A stretch of DNA of 64,000 nucleotides from NCBI GenBank assembly GCA_025331445.1, contig JAIWNE010000001.1:434001-498000 (forward strand), read 5' to 3'. Positions 44,411 to 57,356 of the stretch are shown here, piece after piece. Below the pieces are notes generated by a model. It did not search any database. It worked only from the letters and a program-made list of their open reading frames with translations, and was not told where the DNA came from. This DNA is from Blakeslea trispora. Taxonomy: Eukaryota > Mucoromycota > Mucoromycetes > Mucorales > Choanephoraceae. The first letter of the stretch is position 1, and each line of letters opens with the position of its first letter. Position numbers and translations under genes: made by a program.

Positions 44411-47400
44411 TTAGGCAGCATGGTTTGGAAGAATACGTTGTTGAATACCACCAGCAACAGGCAAATAAGTGCTTCCCATCAAGTTGTAGTCAACTTCACG
44501 AGCACACATACGACCTTCATTGATACCCCAAACAATCAAAGATTGACCACGACGACAGTCACCAGCAGCATAGACACCAGGAACAGATGTGGCATACTTG
44601 CCCTTGGGTGTCTCAATGTTGGAGCGACCATCTTGCTTGATGCTCAATTGCTTGATGACAGCTTCTTCAGGGCCAAGGAAACCCATAGAAAGAAGAACAA
44701 GGTCAGCTTCAAAAGTCTCTTCGGAGCCAGGAACTTCAGCCATAGCCCAGCGACCTGCATCATCCTTTGTCCATTCTACACGAACAGTCTTGATACCCTT
44801 AACTTGACCATTTTCGACAATGAACTCCTTGGAAAGAACACAGTATTCACGAGGATCCTTGCCAAAGTGAGCCTTGACTTCAGAGTGACCATAGTCAACA
44901 CGGAAGATTCTTTGGAATTGAGGCCATGGGTTATCAGGAGCTCTAGAAGCAGGAGGTTGAGGCAACAGTTCAAAGTTGACAACAGACTCACAACCATGAC
45001 GGATAGAAGTACCAATACAATCGTTACCAGTATCACCACCACCAATGACAACAACCTTCTTGCCCTTGGCAGAAAGGTATTGACCGTCCTTTAATTCAGA
45101 ATCAAGCAAGCTCTTGGTGTTGGCCTGAAGGAATTCCATAGCAAAGTGAATACCATCAGCTTCACGGCCGGGAATCTTGAGATCACGAGGCCATGTGGCA
45201 CCAGTAGCAACAACAACAGCATCATTTTGTTCACGCAAAGTGTTGACATCAACATCAACGCCAACATGAGCATTAGTGACGAATGTGATGCCTTCAGCAG
45301 CCAAAAGATCAACACGACGTTGAACAATCTTCTTATCCAACTTCATGTTGGGGATACCATACATCAAGAGACCACCAATACGATCGTTACGGTCATAAAC
45401 AGTAACCAAGTGGCCAGCCTTGTTCAATTGATCAGCAGCAGCAAGACCAGCAGGGCCAGAGCCAATAACAGCAACCTTTCTTCCAGTGCGCTGAGCGGGT
45501 GGGTTAGGTGCAATCCAGCCTTCATCAAAACCGCGATCAATGATGGCACATTCAATGCTCTTGATGGCTACAGGAGGTTCATTGATACCAAGAACACATG
45601 CATTTTCACAAGGCTAACAATAAAAAAATAAGTCATTTGAACTATTCATATTTTTTTTTGTAAACTACTTACAGCAGGGCAGACACGACCAGTGAATTCA
45701 GGGAAGTTGTTGGTCATCATGAGACGATCAAGAGCTTCCTTCCAGTTATCTTTGTATACGAGCTCATTCCATTTAGGGATGATGTTACCAATAGGACAAC
45801 CAGTATCAGATTGACAGAAAGGAACACCACAATCCATACAACGAGCTGCTTGCTCATGGAGTTCAGGACGAGAGAGACGGACATTGACTTCATCCCAGTC
45901 AGATCCACGCTTCTTGGCATCGCGATAAGCATCAGTCTTACGCTTGTACTTCTTAAAGCCTCGAACCTTGTCCAATTTAGCACGACGAGCCAAGATGACT
46001 TCTTCACTAAGAACAGAGTCTTCAAGATCTTCGACTTGAGGTTCAGCCTTTTGATGAGCTTTTTCGCATTCCTTCTTGGGAGCAACAGCGGCAAGCTTTT
46101 CAGCACGTTGCTTTTCCAAGAGAGCACGGAATTCAGTGGGCATGACCATGACGAACTTGGGCAAGTGTTCATTAAAGTTCTTGAGGATACGATCAGCAAT
46201 TTCAGATCCAGTGTAATGACGGTGATCCTCAATCAAGTCGCGTAACTCAGCAACACGTTCGGGATCGTTGACAGTATCCAATTCAACCATTTCCATGTTG
46301 ACGTTTTGCTTAAAGTCACCTTGAAGGTCCAACACATAGGCAATACCACCAGACATACCAGCAGCAAAGTTACGACCAGTAGAACCCAAGATGACAGCAC
46401 GACCACCAGTCATGTATTCACAACCGTGATCACCAACACCTTCACAAACAGCATAGGCGCCAGAGTTACGTACACAGAAACGCTCAGCAGCAATACCACG
46501 GAAGAAAGCCTTACCACTGGTAGCACCATACAAACAGACGTTACCGACAATAACGTTTTCTTCAGACTTGAAGGAAGAATTCTTGGGAGGATAGATAGCG
46601 ATCTGACCACCAGAAAGACCCTTACCAACATAATCGTTAGAATCACCTTCCAATTCAAAGAAGATACCAGGAGCTAAGAAGGCACCAAGAGATTGACCAG
46701 CTGAACCGTTCAACTTGACATGAATAGTGTCTGCAGGAAGACCAGCTTCTCCATGACGCTTGGAAACATGGTATGAAAGTGTGGTACCAAGAGCACGGTC
46801 AGTATTGATTACATCAGCTTCGATGCGAACCTTCTCCTTGTTAGAAAGAGCTGCCTCAGCTTCATCAATGAGATAGTTGTCAAGACGAATATGAAGGTTG
46901 TGCTTTTGCTTAGTTACACAAACATTGGAAACACCAGGACGAAGAGTACTGGCAGGAGTCAAAATAGGTGACAAGTCCAAGTTGGCAGTCTTGTAAGTAC
47001 GAAGAGAATCGTTTACCTTGAGCTTTTCGGCATGACCAACCATCTCGTTGATAGAGCGGAAACCAAGTTTAGCCATGATGGAACGCATTTCTTCAGCAAG
47101 GTAGTAAAAGAAGTTGACAACATGTTCAGGAGAACCCTCAAACTTTTTGCGCAATTCAGGATCTTGGGTAGCAATACCAACAGGACAAGTGTTCTAATAA
47201 AATAAAAAAATTAGTTGATCTTTTCTTTGGAAAAAAAAAAAGCCAATAATGATGACTTACCAAGTGACATTTTCTCATCATAGTACAACCAAGAGCAATA
47301 AGAGGGGTAGTAGCAAAACCCCATTCTTCAGCACCAAGTAAACAAGCAATGGCAATATCACGACCAGTCTTGATTTGACCATCGGTTTGAACGATAACAC

Positions 47401-50400
47401 GACCACGCAAGTCGTTGAGAACCAAGGTTTGATGAGTTTCAGCAAGACCCAATTCCCAAGGAAGACCAGCATACTTGATACCAGTCCAACGAGAGGCACC
47501 AGTACCACCATCATGACCAGAAATCAAAATGTGATCAGCCTTAGCCTTTGCAACACCAGCAGCGACAATACCGACACCAACTTCAGATACCAATTTGACA
47601 GAAACACGAGAACGAGGATTGGCACACTTGAGATCATAAATCAATTGCTTCAAGTCCTCAATAGAGTAAATATCGTGGTGAGGAGGAGGAGAAATCAAAC
47701 CAATACCAGGTGTGGTCTTACGAGTACTGGCAATTTCTTCGGATACCTTGGAACCAGCCAATTCACCACCTTCACCAGGCTTGGCACCTTGAGCCATCTT
47801 GATCTGCAATTCTTCAGAATCAGAAAGATAGAAACTGGTGACACCAAAACGACCAGAAGCAACCTGCTTAATAGAAGAACGCATAGAATCACCATTTTCA
47901 AGAGGGATGGAACGTTCAGGCTTTTCACCACCTTCACCAGTGTTAGACTTACCGCCCAACTTGTTCATGGCAATAGCCAAAGAAGAGTGTGCCTCCATAG
48001 AAATGGAACCATAAGACATGGCACCAGTCACGAAGCGCTTGACAATCTTGTCCCAAGACTCGACTTGTTCAACAGGGATAGCCTTTGAGTTTTCAAAATC
48101 AAAATCGAGCATACCACGAAGAGTACACTTCTTGATGGCTTCGTATGCATTGCGAGAATAGGCATCGTATGAAGATTGGTTCTTTTGACGAACAGCATCT
48201 TGAAGGTTAGCAATACCAGTAGGTTCAGCAATGTGAGGTGCACCACCATCGCGCCAGTGATATTCACCTGATTCAGGAAGACCAACGGGTTGAACAAGGT
48301 TACGTGTAGGGTAACCAGCTTCATGAAGTGTCAATGCATCTAAAGCAAAAATGTCAAAGGTGACACCCTTGATACGAGAGGCAGTACCAGAGAAGCAGCG
48401 AGAGATAACAGAGTCATCGATACCAAGAGCTTCAAAAATCTGAGCACCCTTGTAAGAGGCTAAAGTGGAGATACCCATCTTAGACATGACCTTGTGAATA
48501 CCATTGTCAATACCCTTCTTGAAGTTGTAAATCAATTTTTCAGGAGTCAACCCTTCATGAACAGCACGTTCACGATGGAGCTTCAACATGGTTTCCAGAG
48601 ATAGGTAAGGACAGACAGCATCGACACCGTAGCCCAAAAGAACACAGAAATGATGAACTTCTCTAGCTTCAGCAGTTTCAACCATCAATGCAATACGACT
48701 ACGTTGCTTGTTACGGACCAGATAGTGGTGAACACCACCAGCAGCAATAAGCGAAGAAATAGCGACGCGTTCAGCACTGACAGCACGATCGGAAAGAACA
48801 ACAACCTTGTAGTGATCCTTGATAGCCTGAGACACTTCGTTACAGATACGTTCCAAAGTGCTTACATAGCCTTGAACACCATCCACCTTTGGGAAAGTGA
48901 TATCAATGGTAGCCACCTTCCAATCAGGATAGAATTGACTCATGCCCTTGATAGATGATAGCTCTTCCATAGACAGAATAGGAGAAGGAAGAGCCAAACG
49001 TTGACATTGAGATTCGTCCACTTCCAAAATGTTACCTTCAGGACCAACATAACATTCAAGAGACATCACAATTTCTTCACGAATAGGATCAATAGGAGGG
49101 TTGGTGACTTGAGCAAACAATTCACGGAAATATTCGTAGATGAGACGAGGTTGTTCAGCAAGACAAGCAAGAGCAGTGTCATTACCCATTGAACCCAAGG
49201 GTTCCTTACCGGTAGATGCCAAGGGAACCATAATCAAGTTCAATTGTTCTAAAGTATAACCAAATGCCTTTAAACGAGGATCAGCTTGAACGGTGGTGGC
49301 ATCCAATTCAGGTGTATAAGGCTTGACGCTGTTTGATTTCTCAACAATTTCCTTCAAGACAATGCTTTGGTTTTTGATCCATTGGGTGAAATCTCGCTTA
49401 GCAGCTGTTTGCAACTTGAGTTGCTTATCATCCACAATTTTACCTTCAACAGTATCTACCAAAAGCATACGACCAGGCTTAAGACGGCCCTTTTCGACAA
49501 CAGTTTCAGGATCAATAAAGACAGTACCTACTTCAGAGGCACAGATCATGATGTCTTCATTGGTCAAGTAGTAACGACAAGGACGAAGACCGTTACGATC
49601 AAGAGAAGCACCACAGTAACGACCATCAGAGAAGGTGAAGAGAGCAGGACCATCCCAAGGTTCCATCAGAGAAGCAGCCCATTTGTAAAAGGCCTTCATT
49701 TCAGGACTCATGTTGTCATTGTTTTGCCAAGCTTCAGGAATCATCATCATCACAGCCTCAGGCAATGACAAGACACCATTGATCACAAGTAATTCAAGTA
49801 CGTTATCAAAAGCAGCGGAATCAGAACCGCCTTCTTCAATGATAGGATAGAGCAATTCGAGTTCATCGCCAAACTTGTCAGAAGCCATCATACCTTCACG
49901 TGAACGCATCCAATTCTTGTTACCACGAACAGTATTAATTTCACCTATTTGGTTGCACAATCAAAAAATATGTCAGTCTTCGCTGTTTAAAATCCCAAAA
50001 AAAACTTACCGTTATGGGCACACCAACGCATAGGTTGAGCACGATCCCAAGAAGGAAAGGTGTTGGTGGAGAAACGGGAATGAACAAGAGCAAAGTGAGT
50101 TGTGTACTGAACATTGTTCAAATCGTGAAAGTAAGAATAGACTTGTTTGGGAGTAAGTTGACCTTTGTAGATGATGTTCTTGTTGGAAAGAGAACAGACA
50201 TAGAACCATTTTTTCATAGTAAGTGTGTGAGTGGCATGTTTGCGCAAGACGTAAAGTTGACGTTCAAAGTAAGGTTCATCGAATTCCTTGGATTGATCAG
50301 CCAAAACAACAAAAGGCTGCTCAATGGCAGGTTCCTTTGATCTAGCAGCAGGACCAATGATGGTAGAATCGCGAGGAACAGAACGCCAACCAAGGACCTT

Positions 50401-50796
50401 CAAGTGGAGTGCTTCAGCCAATTGCTCGAATATTTTCTTGCTTTCGGCAACTGATTCGGTATCACCCTTCATAAACAAGTTACCAACAGCATAATGACCC
50501 TCTTGAGGCAAGGTGATGCCCAATTCACGAGAGGTTTCGTTTACAAAAAATTGATGGGGAATACCAGTCATGACGCCTGCGCCATCACCATCACGAATAT
50601 CAGCACCACTAGCGCCACGGTGAGTCATGTTGCAAAGAATGCTACTGGCATCGGATAAAATCTTATGAGAGCGTACACCCTTGACATGAACCATGAAACC
50701 AACACCACAAGCATCCTTTTCAAATTCAGGGTTATATAAACCTTGGGCAACAGGAATGGCACCGGCCCATGAAGTGTTTTCCATTTGAACAGACAT
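44411..50796 (-). CDS. GLT1: NADH-dependent glutamate synthase (GOGAT), fused large and small subunits
   Basis: Four exons (about 50796-50010, 49945-47262, 47193-45673, 45613-44411) give about 2,060 residues, the full fused length. In order: a glutaminase domain whose catalytic Cys is residue 30 ([17 protein letters not shown]); the central domain; the FMN synthase domain with [20 protein letters not shown] and [20 protein letters not shown]. Next are the 3Fe-4S cysteines ([16 protein letters not shown]) and the GXGXG domain ([15 protein letters not shown]). Then comes the beta-subunit part with [19 protein letters not shown], and two dinucleotide-binding sites ([30 protein letters not shown]). 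It converts glutamine plus 2-oxoglutarate to two glutamates with NADH, the GOGAT half of ammonium assimilation. The 29 residues before Cys30 would be a cleaved propeptide. Codon bias indicates high expression. Confidence 0.97.
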
Positions 50797-53593
50797 TATA
50801 TTATTATTTACACAGAGTGGGGGGGTATTAGATTGTTCTATTGTATGTACGTTTGTTGTTTATATATAAAGTCCTTTTTGTATCTTAATTGATTGGATAA
50901 TATGTAATTTGTTTTCTATATGCTTTTTCTTTTTTTACTATAGAAAGAGGAGGGGGGGGGGATTTTCAATAGAAGAAAAGTATATAGAGTGTGTTGAAAA
51001 GAAGAAGAAGAAAAAAAAAGGACTTTTTTCAAGACAGCTAAAATTACAAAGTGTCATGATTTATATAGGGCTCAACTTTAAATAGGTTTCATATCAATTT
51101 TTCTTATCTGCAGGCACTGAGGACCAATAATTTTGAAAGATGTAACTAGATCCAGATTGGACATTCATAAAGGGGGTCACATGCTCAAAAAAAAAGATTA
51201 GCAACCATCTGCAGGGTCGTACTTTTTAATGATGAATAAGAATGCAAGAAAACTTAAGCTTATGATTACTTGTAGCTTTATTCCACCTTTTATCTTGCTT
51301 AAGAGTAGATTGAATGTAGCATAAAAAAAGAAATATAGAGAAAGATACACAAAGATTCAAAGTAAATTTCATCAGCAAAATTAACCCGGTGTATAACTAG
51401 AAGAATGATAAGATAACGGGTTGATTTCACACACTTTTCGCATCTTTCAAAAACCCTGAAAGCAATTTGTCTCACTTTCTTTTTCATACTAATCAACTTT
51501 TGCTTGAATGACATGTAACCAATCGAATTGCACTTTAACAAGATGAAAGGATGTGATCAAGGTTGTCAAAAAAAAAGATATCCGTAGCAACACAAGGGTA
51601 GGGTTGAATGGCATCTGAGAGTCAACACAGATGCTGTTGGCCAATTAGATTTGTTATCTGGATCTTTTCTATCCATTTGTTGCTGTTCCTATTAAACCGT
51701 ATATAGCTTATCTTGAATTTTTTTTTTTTTTGAAAATCATCCTTTATGCTTGATTGTTTGTCGGATAAGGTCGGAAATACACTTGTAAAATCTTTTTTTT
51801 TTTTCTAATCAAGCCATTTTCTCTCTCTCTCTCTCTCTCTTGGGCTGTCATAAACCAAGCTTTTCTTTCTTTAGTTTTTTCCCGGGGTAAAACTAAGTCA
51901 GTTATTTATTAAGCTGAGAATGTATCTAGCTACAGAAAGAAGTCTGAGATTGGTATTGTTTGAACACACAAACATACTGAACTCGGTTTCGTTGTGTGTG
52001 TGTCATAATCAAAGCCACTGTTGTGATTGGATGGAAGCATCGCGTGTGACCTTGATATCATAAGAAAAGTCTATTTAATTTAGCTTTGTATTACGCTTTT
52101 CATTCTTTTTGTGTTGAAAAAATGGAGTTCGTATCTGACTTGACAGATGGTGTATTTGATAAGCTAGTTTTTCTCCGTATAGGAATTTATAAGATTGCCC
52201 TACGATCACATGCTCTTCACAAACGAGCATTCGTAGTTTTAAATTCTCTCTCCAGGACAAAAACAAAATCATTTAAGCCAACCATTGCACATATACCTTA
52301 TTATGTCATCTAAAGAATTATGTTAATAACATTGGATAGACTAATTTAAATACAGCCATCTTGTATGCAAGGTTAAATGTTGCATTTGTACATTTCCCGA
52401 AATGGAATACACACAGTCCATTGAGGGTGTAAAGTCTTGTATAATTCAATTCAATTTAAAGCGCAAGTATTTGACAGTTTCTTTTTTTTTGGGTTTTTAT
52501 ATTCATACATTGAATATGTTGATACTCTCTCTCTCTCTCTCTCTTTTTTTCTATAGTCATGCATAATGTAAATAAACTACAAGCGATCAAATAAACACCT
52601 CAAATCAAACAGAAATGATTGACTACTATCACTCCTTGTTTATTGCCAGCTGAGGGAACAAGGTATTGCGGGGAGTAAAAGTCAAATCACAAAGAAAGAT
52701 GCTGTTCTAAAGCCTCTTTTGAATATCTAAGATGGTGCGTCACAAGAACACATCAAGAGCTTTTAGAATCCATACTGAAGCTTCAACACAAAACTCTTGC
52801 TGTCCAGGCATGAGAAGAAGTTTTTTTTATTGCTAGCTTCTGATTGTCATGACAACAGTTTAGCTAGTACATATAGATTAGTTTTACAATGATGTTTTCT
52901 GCATGGTAAAAAAGAAAATTGAGTGATATAAGCTTTTTTGAAGTCCAGTGAAGACCATCACCTTCACCGTAAAGCAAGTTACCGTTCGTAATGACCTTAT
53001 CCTACAAAAAAAAAAAAAAGAAACAGGCAGAGTTGTCTTCCTAAAGTAGTCATGCCGAATTACACTATTCAATGACTCCCCTTTAAAGAAATCTACTCTC
53101 ATTTATAACTGTGATACTATCACTCCTAACCTCCTTTTTTTTTTTTAGCATAGCTCTCTTCTCATTCTGTTCTTGAATGGCTTTTGTTTCCTTGCCATAG
53201 AGAGAGAGAGCGACATAGAATCAAAGGGTAGGGTTTCATGAAACTAGGCTATAAAGGCAGGATAAGATCCTATCACTTTGAAAATACAAATTGTTCAAGT
53301 ATTATCAAATAAAAGAAAAAGAGAGGAGACTTTAGCCTACTTGCACAAGTGTTATTGGAGTGAAAAGTGTTTCTTTTTTTTTTATGATTAAAACCAATAT
53401 AGACTATAAAGGAGATGGAAAGGAATGGGGGGCATGGGTGAAATGAGGCATAGATCTAATCTTTTTCAACTTTGTAAAAGTTTTATTATGCTTTATAGTG
53501 GGGGGAAAAGCATAGTATAAAAAAAAATTATCATATATATATATATACATATGCACTTCTTTTGACTTTCCAAAATGAAAAAAGTCATCCCTG
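50797..53593. other. 2.8-kb intergenic region upstream of GLT1
   Basis: Contains a G-run near 50951-50962, a (CT)n tract at 51821-51840, another at 52525-52544 and many poly-T tracts. The GLT1 promoter lies in its first part. Open frames (51299-51541, 52086-52313) have no recognisable domain. A short exon-like minus-strand stretch at 52.88-53.0 kb was examined and rejected. Confidence 0.45.
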
Positions 53594-56197
53594 TCATTTA
53601 TCTTGATCTGTATTGGACACACCTGTATCTTGCATTTGAGCAGGCGATGGTGAAGGGGAAGCATCCATATGGGCAGTAGTGCACATTAAGTCAAATGGTT
53701 GAGTTGGGGCAATGATAGAAGAATGAAGTGAATTGCTTTCTTGTTGAAGGAGAGGAGCTGGTGGTGGCACAGAAGAAGGTGTATCATAGTAAGGCATATA
53801 GTCAACATATCTATGCCTGTACATGGAATCTGTATGGCAGAATTCAGGGTTGATTGTTGCTTGTTCACTGTGATAGCCAGAGCTTCGTTGTCTGAAGGAA
53901 GGGTCAAATAGAGGATTCATAGTGATGTTTGAGTCTGCTGTTAATGGCTGATGGATTGGCAATGATCCAGGGGTAAGTGATTGTGTTGGTACATAGGCTG
54001 GCACATGATTGGTATCGACAATAGGCTGTTGGGTCATGTTGGTGTTGGATGAACCTGTAGCAGTAGTGTTGGATGGGTGTCTTCGATCTGGTTTGAGTGC
54101 ATGTTGAATAAATTGGTGGTGTGGAGAATGGAGATGATACGACTGCAACAGAAAGTCATTTGGAACAGGATAGGTATGTTCTAACAGTTGAGGTGTATGT
54201 TTGCGTTGGCTGTCTTCATCAGCCATTTTGAATAGCTGCATCTTGTCGTCTCGAGAAGCAGAAGAGATCATGTTAACGTGATCGTCTGAGAATTTCTCGA
54301 CTTCGTTCAGTCTGTTGGCCAAATTAAGAGGATTGATGCCTAGTTGAGCAGCAAGCAATTCAACATCTTCTTGAAGTTCATCAATATCACTTGTGATAGC
54401 TTCAGCAGAGCGTGCTGTATTGTTTGAGAAAAACTCTATAGTTTAAACATTATTTTAATAAGGGAGCCTTTTTTTTTCTTTCTTTGCACTTTACTTGAGT
54501 CTATTTGAGGTGGTGGAGCAGGCCTTTGTTCTGTTGTAGGTAAATCTGTTATATCAAAAGAATTTAGAAAAAAAGAAAAATAGAGTACTGAATAACATAC
54601 ACCATTTACCTTTAAAAGGAACTTTAGATGTTTTGGCATCATCCTCACTACTGTTGTTACTGCTGCTGCTACTACTACTACTATCAGCACTACCAATACC
54701 ACTATCATTGCTTAAAGCTCTGTTATCACTATTGGCAAACTGACGATCAGAACCCTTTTGTGAAAGAGGAGAACGATGACTGGATGGTCCATGGTTGGCA
54801 ACAAACTTGTTGAATTTGTTTTTCGCTTTTCCTTTGTGGTTCTGTAACTGAAGTGGAGTGTCACTTAAAAAGTCCTTTTGATGGCTTAATTCATACAGTG
54901 TATTTTGATCATCGGAAAAGACGGCCGATAGAAACTGAAGTATTTTGGAAATGACTTGTTGATGGTTCTGGAACTTTTCTCTTGCTGCCAGTGTTTCTTG
55001 CCAGATAATCTCATTGTCATGATGAAGGTTGCGTAAATCGGCTGTTATATTAGCCTGATGCTTGCGAATGGCAGTGATCTCCTTGACGAGTGAGCCTAAA
55101 TTCATCTGATCCGAGCTTGACTTGTCTCTATCTCTATTTCGTTTTCTACTGACGAGCACCAAGAGATCTGGTCTATTACGCTGAAAATGAGGGTGACTGA
55201 ATTCCCATACTTCGTTCTCTACACCGGTATTGCTGAGGAGGGCACCTTGTTGAAGATGGGGCACTTTATGAAAATCATACATGTTGAGTTGCCGTACAAA
55301 GGAAGCGAATGTGTTATGCTTGTAGAATCTAGGGAGTACATGTTTTGCAAATCGTTCATGTCCTTCAACTAAATAAAGTAACAATGGAAGTAAGAAGAAT
55401 AATTTAGAAAAAAAAAAGCTTTAAAAAAAAAAAAAAGAAACTAGATTCCATTGTTTTACCTAGAAACGAATTGCCATTCTTAGACCACCTAACCAACTGA
55501 TTGGTACTTGGATCTCCGACCATACTACAAATATAAAGAAAAAAAAATATATATAAGATTTTCTTTAAAAAAAATCCCCCTTGTTTATTTTTCTCTCTCT
55601 CTCTCTCTCTCTCTTTTCAATGCTTTAGCTTTTTTGTGTGTGTTTTTTGACAACAAAAAAATCATACAAGATGGAAAAAAAAGGTGTTTGTAAAATGAAT
55701 AAAGGGAGATCATTTTATACGCGTGTACTGTACATATATGGAAATTAAGAATTGTGTATCAAAATGGCTACTTTTGAGTGGCTCATTCAATGCGGAGAGA
55801 TAATAGCATCATTTCTTTTTTTTGTTTTAAGCAAGCATTTGTTCTTTTGTGTTCTAAATTTTTCTTTTTTCTTTTTTTTTTTTTTTGCTTCTTTCTTTGC
55901 ATTTCCTTTTTTTGTATCGTTTTTTTTTTTTCATTTAAACCAAAATAAAAAAAAAACCAATACTCACTTGAATAATTTATGCAAGAAAGCTGGTACACTG
56001 CGTTGCGATGTCATCTTGTGAGGTAAGTTCATGGTGGTTGGATAGGAACGATCAGTGGTAAGAGAGTCTGATGGGTGATGTCTCTTTCGCTTTAATGGCC
56101 TTTTCTCCATGTCTTCCTCATCTATGTAATCTTTCTTTGTTGATTCAGCAAGTTGTACTGTAGGTGTCATGTTGAATGGCCTGGAGTTTCCAGTCAT
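53594..56197 (-). CDS. HSF1: heat-shock transcription factor (HSF family)
   Basis: Starts at ATG 56197 (MTGNSRPFNMTPTVQ). A basic segment (EKRPLKRKRHH) precedes the winged-helix DNA-binding domain, which is split by introns: RSVPAFLHKLFK, MVGDPSTNQLVRWSKNGNSF, HVLPRFYKHNTFASFVRQLN and MYDFHKVPH with the recognition helix intact, ending WEFSHPHFQRNRPDLL. A leucine/heptad coiled coil follows (IRKHQANITADLRNLHHDNE), the trimerisation region. After it come Ser-rich and Pro/Gln/His-rich disordered regions, with a second short coiled coil (DIDELQEDVELLAAQL) and a probable activation domain. HSFs bind nGAAn arrays as trimers. The intron inside the DNA-binding domain is unusually long (about 450 nt) for this locus. 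Symbol is by family, paralogue not determined. Confidence 0.9.
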
Positions 56198-57356
56198 TGA
56201 TAAGAGATGACTGCAAAATAATAAAAAAAAAAAGAAAAAGTAAAAGAAAGAAAGGTTTTAAATGTGAAGTTTAAAAAAAAATTATTATTCTTTTTCTGTA
56301 AACTAATTACCGTAGACACCAAAGGATGAGTTGCTATGCAAAATAAAAAAAAAAAGTTCGATTCCCGAAAAGTTCTGGCGTTTTCTCTGAATTTTACTAA
56401 AAAAGAAATGATGATATCACTAAAAAAATGTAAAAAAAAATAGCTTATAAAAAAAAAAAAAGTTAAAAATTTCTTGTACAGAAAAAAGAGATAATTGTTG
56501 TTTTTACGAAATTGAAGTTTTAAGAAAAATATAAAATAAAAGAAAAGAGTGAAAAGAAAGAGGAAAAAAATAAAAGAGAGGAAACAATGATGATTTTTAA
56601 GAAAAAACAAGTGAAAAAAATAATACCCTGTACAACTTTTTTTTTTTTTACGTTTAGGTTTTCTTGATCGAATAAATATATGGACAATTTCGATATTGGT
56701 TCTGTCTTAATTTAGAATTTCCCAATTTGATAAAAACCAAAAAAAAAAGCAAGTCGCATTCTCCCTAACTGGCTGTTTCTTGTGTGAAAGTTAGATGAAT
56801 TGGTTATTTTTTGATTTTTATGGTGCAAAAAACCACAAGAAACCGACCATTGACTTGCTTCTCTAGTACGATCTAGTCAATTAAAGTGAACAAAAAGAGT
56901 GCTCTTCTTGGTTAAATTTTGATCTTGAATCGGATTCTCGATTTTTTTTTTTTAACTTTGTAAAGGTTTAAATAGGTTGAAATCGCCGATATCGATTTGA
57001 AAGAAACAGAGATTCAAGATCTTTATTTTCTTTGTTTCTGTTAAATACAGAATGAAATAGCAGCTTTTTTTTTTTCTATAATAATCAGGGTTATTTTGGT
57101 GGATTTCTTTCTCTATTAGGTGGACTTTTTATTAAAAAAAAATAATAAAAAGTTTCTAAAGAACTGTCTTTTTTTTTTTAGGGGTTTTCTTTAGCTTGAG
57201 TATCACAAATCCAGCCCTTTGAAAAAAGGTGCATAATTGCATTTATGGTAATTGCAGTTCAACACAGTGTCATCCATGTCCCCTAATCATGATTGGTGCA
57301 AGTACTAGAGTTTTAAAATAGTCAAGTTTTTTCTTTTACAAGAAAGTCTAACCTTT
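56198..57356. other. HSF upstream region, homopolymer-rich
   Basis: 1.16 kb between HSF and the 3' end of MOD5. It is dominated by A/T homopolymers. No gene was found. A candidate heat-shock element is annotated separately. Confidence 0.45.
56358..56376. promoter_or_regulatory. candidate heat-shock element upstream of HSF
   Basis: TTCGATTCCCGAAAAGTTC contains a perfect TTCnnGAA dyad (56363-56370) with further TTC blocks at 2- and 3-nt spacing. It lies about 165 bp upstream of the HSF start codon and would allow autoregulation. One spacing deviates from the 2-nt rule, so this is tentative. Confidence 0.3.

Noticed and set aside
44420..50340. Several long plus-strand open frames opposite GLT1
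   Set aside because: Low stop density on the antisense strand is a by-product of biased codons in a highly expressed gene; none has motifs or a start context.
52880..53010. Exon-like minus-strand stretch (DKVITNGNLLYGEGDGLHWT) after a polypyrimidine tract and acceptor
   Set aside because: No adjoining exon, start or stop could be linked in frame on either side; too short to call as a gene or pseudogene.
56355..56376. GTTCGATTCCCG looks like a tRNA T-loop
   Set aside because: No 5-bp T-stem closes around it and no D-arm, anticodon arm or acceptor stem is present on either strand.
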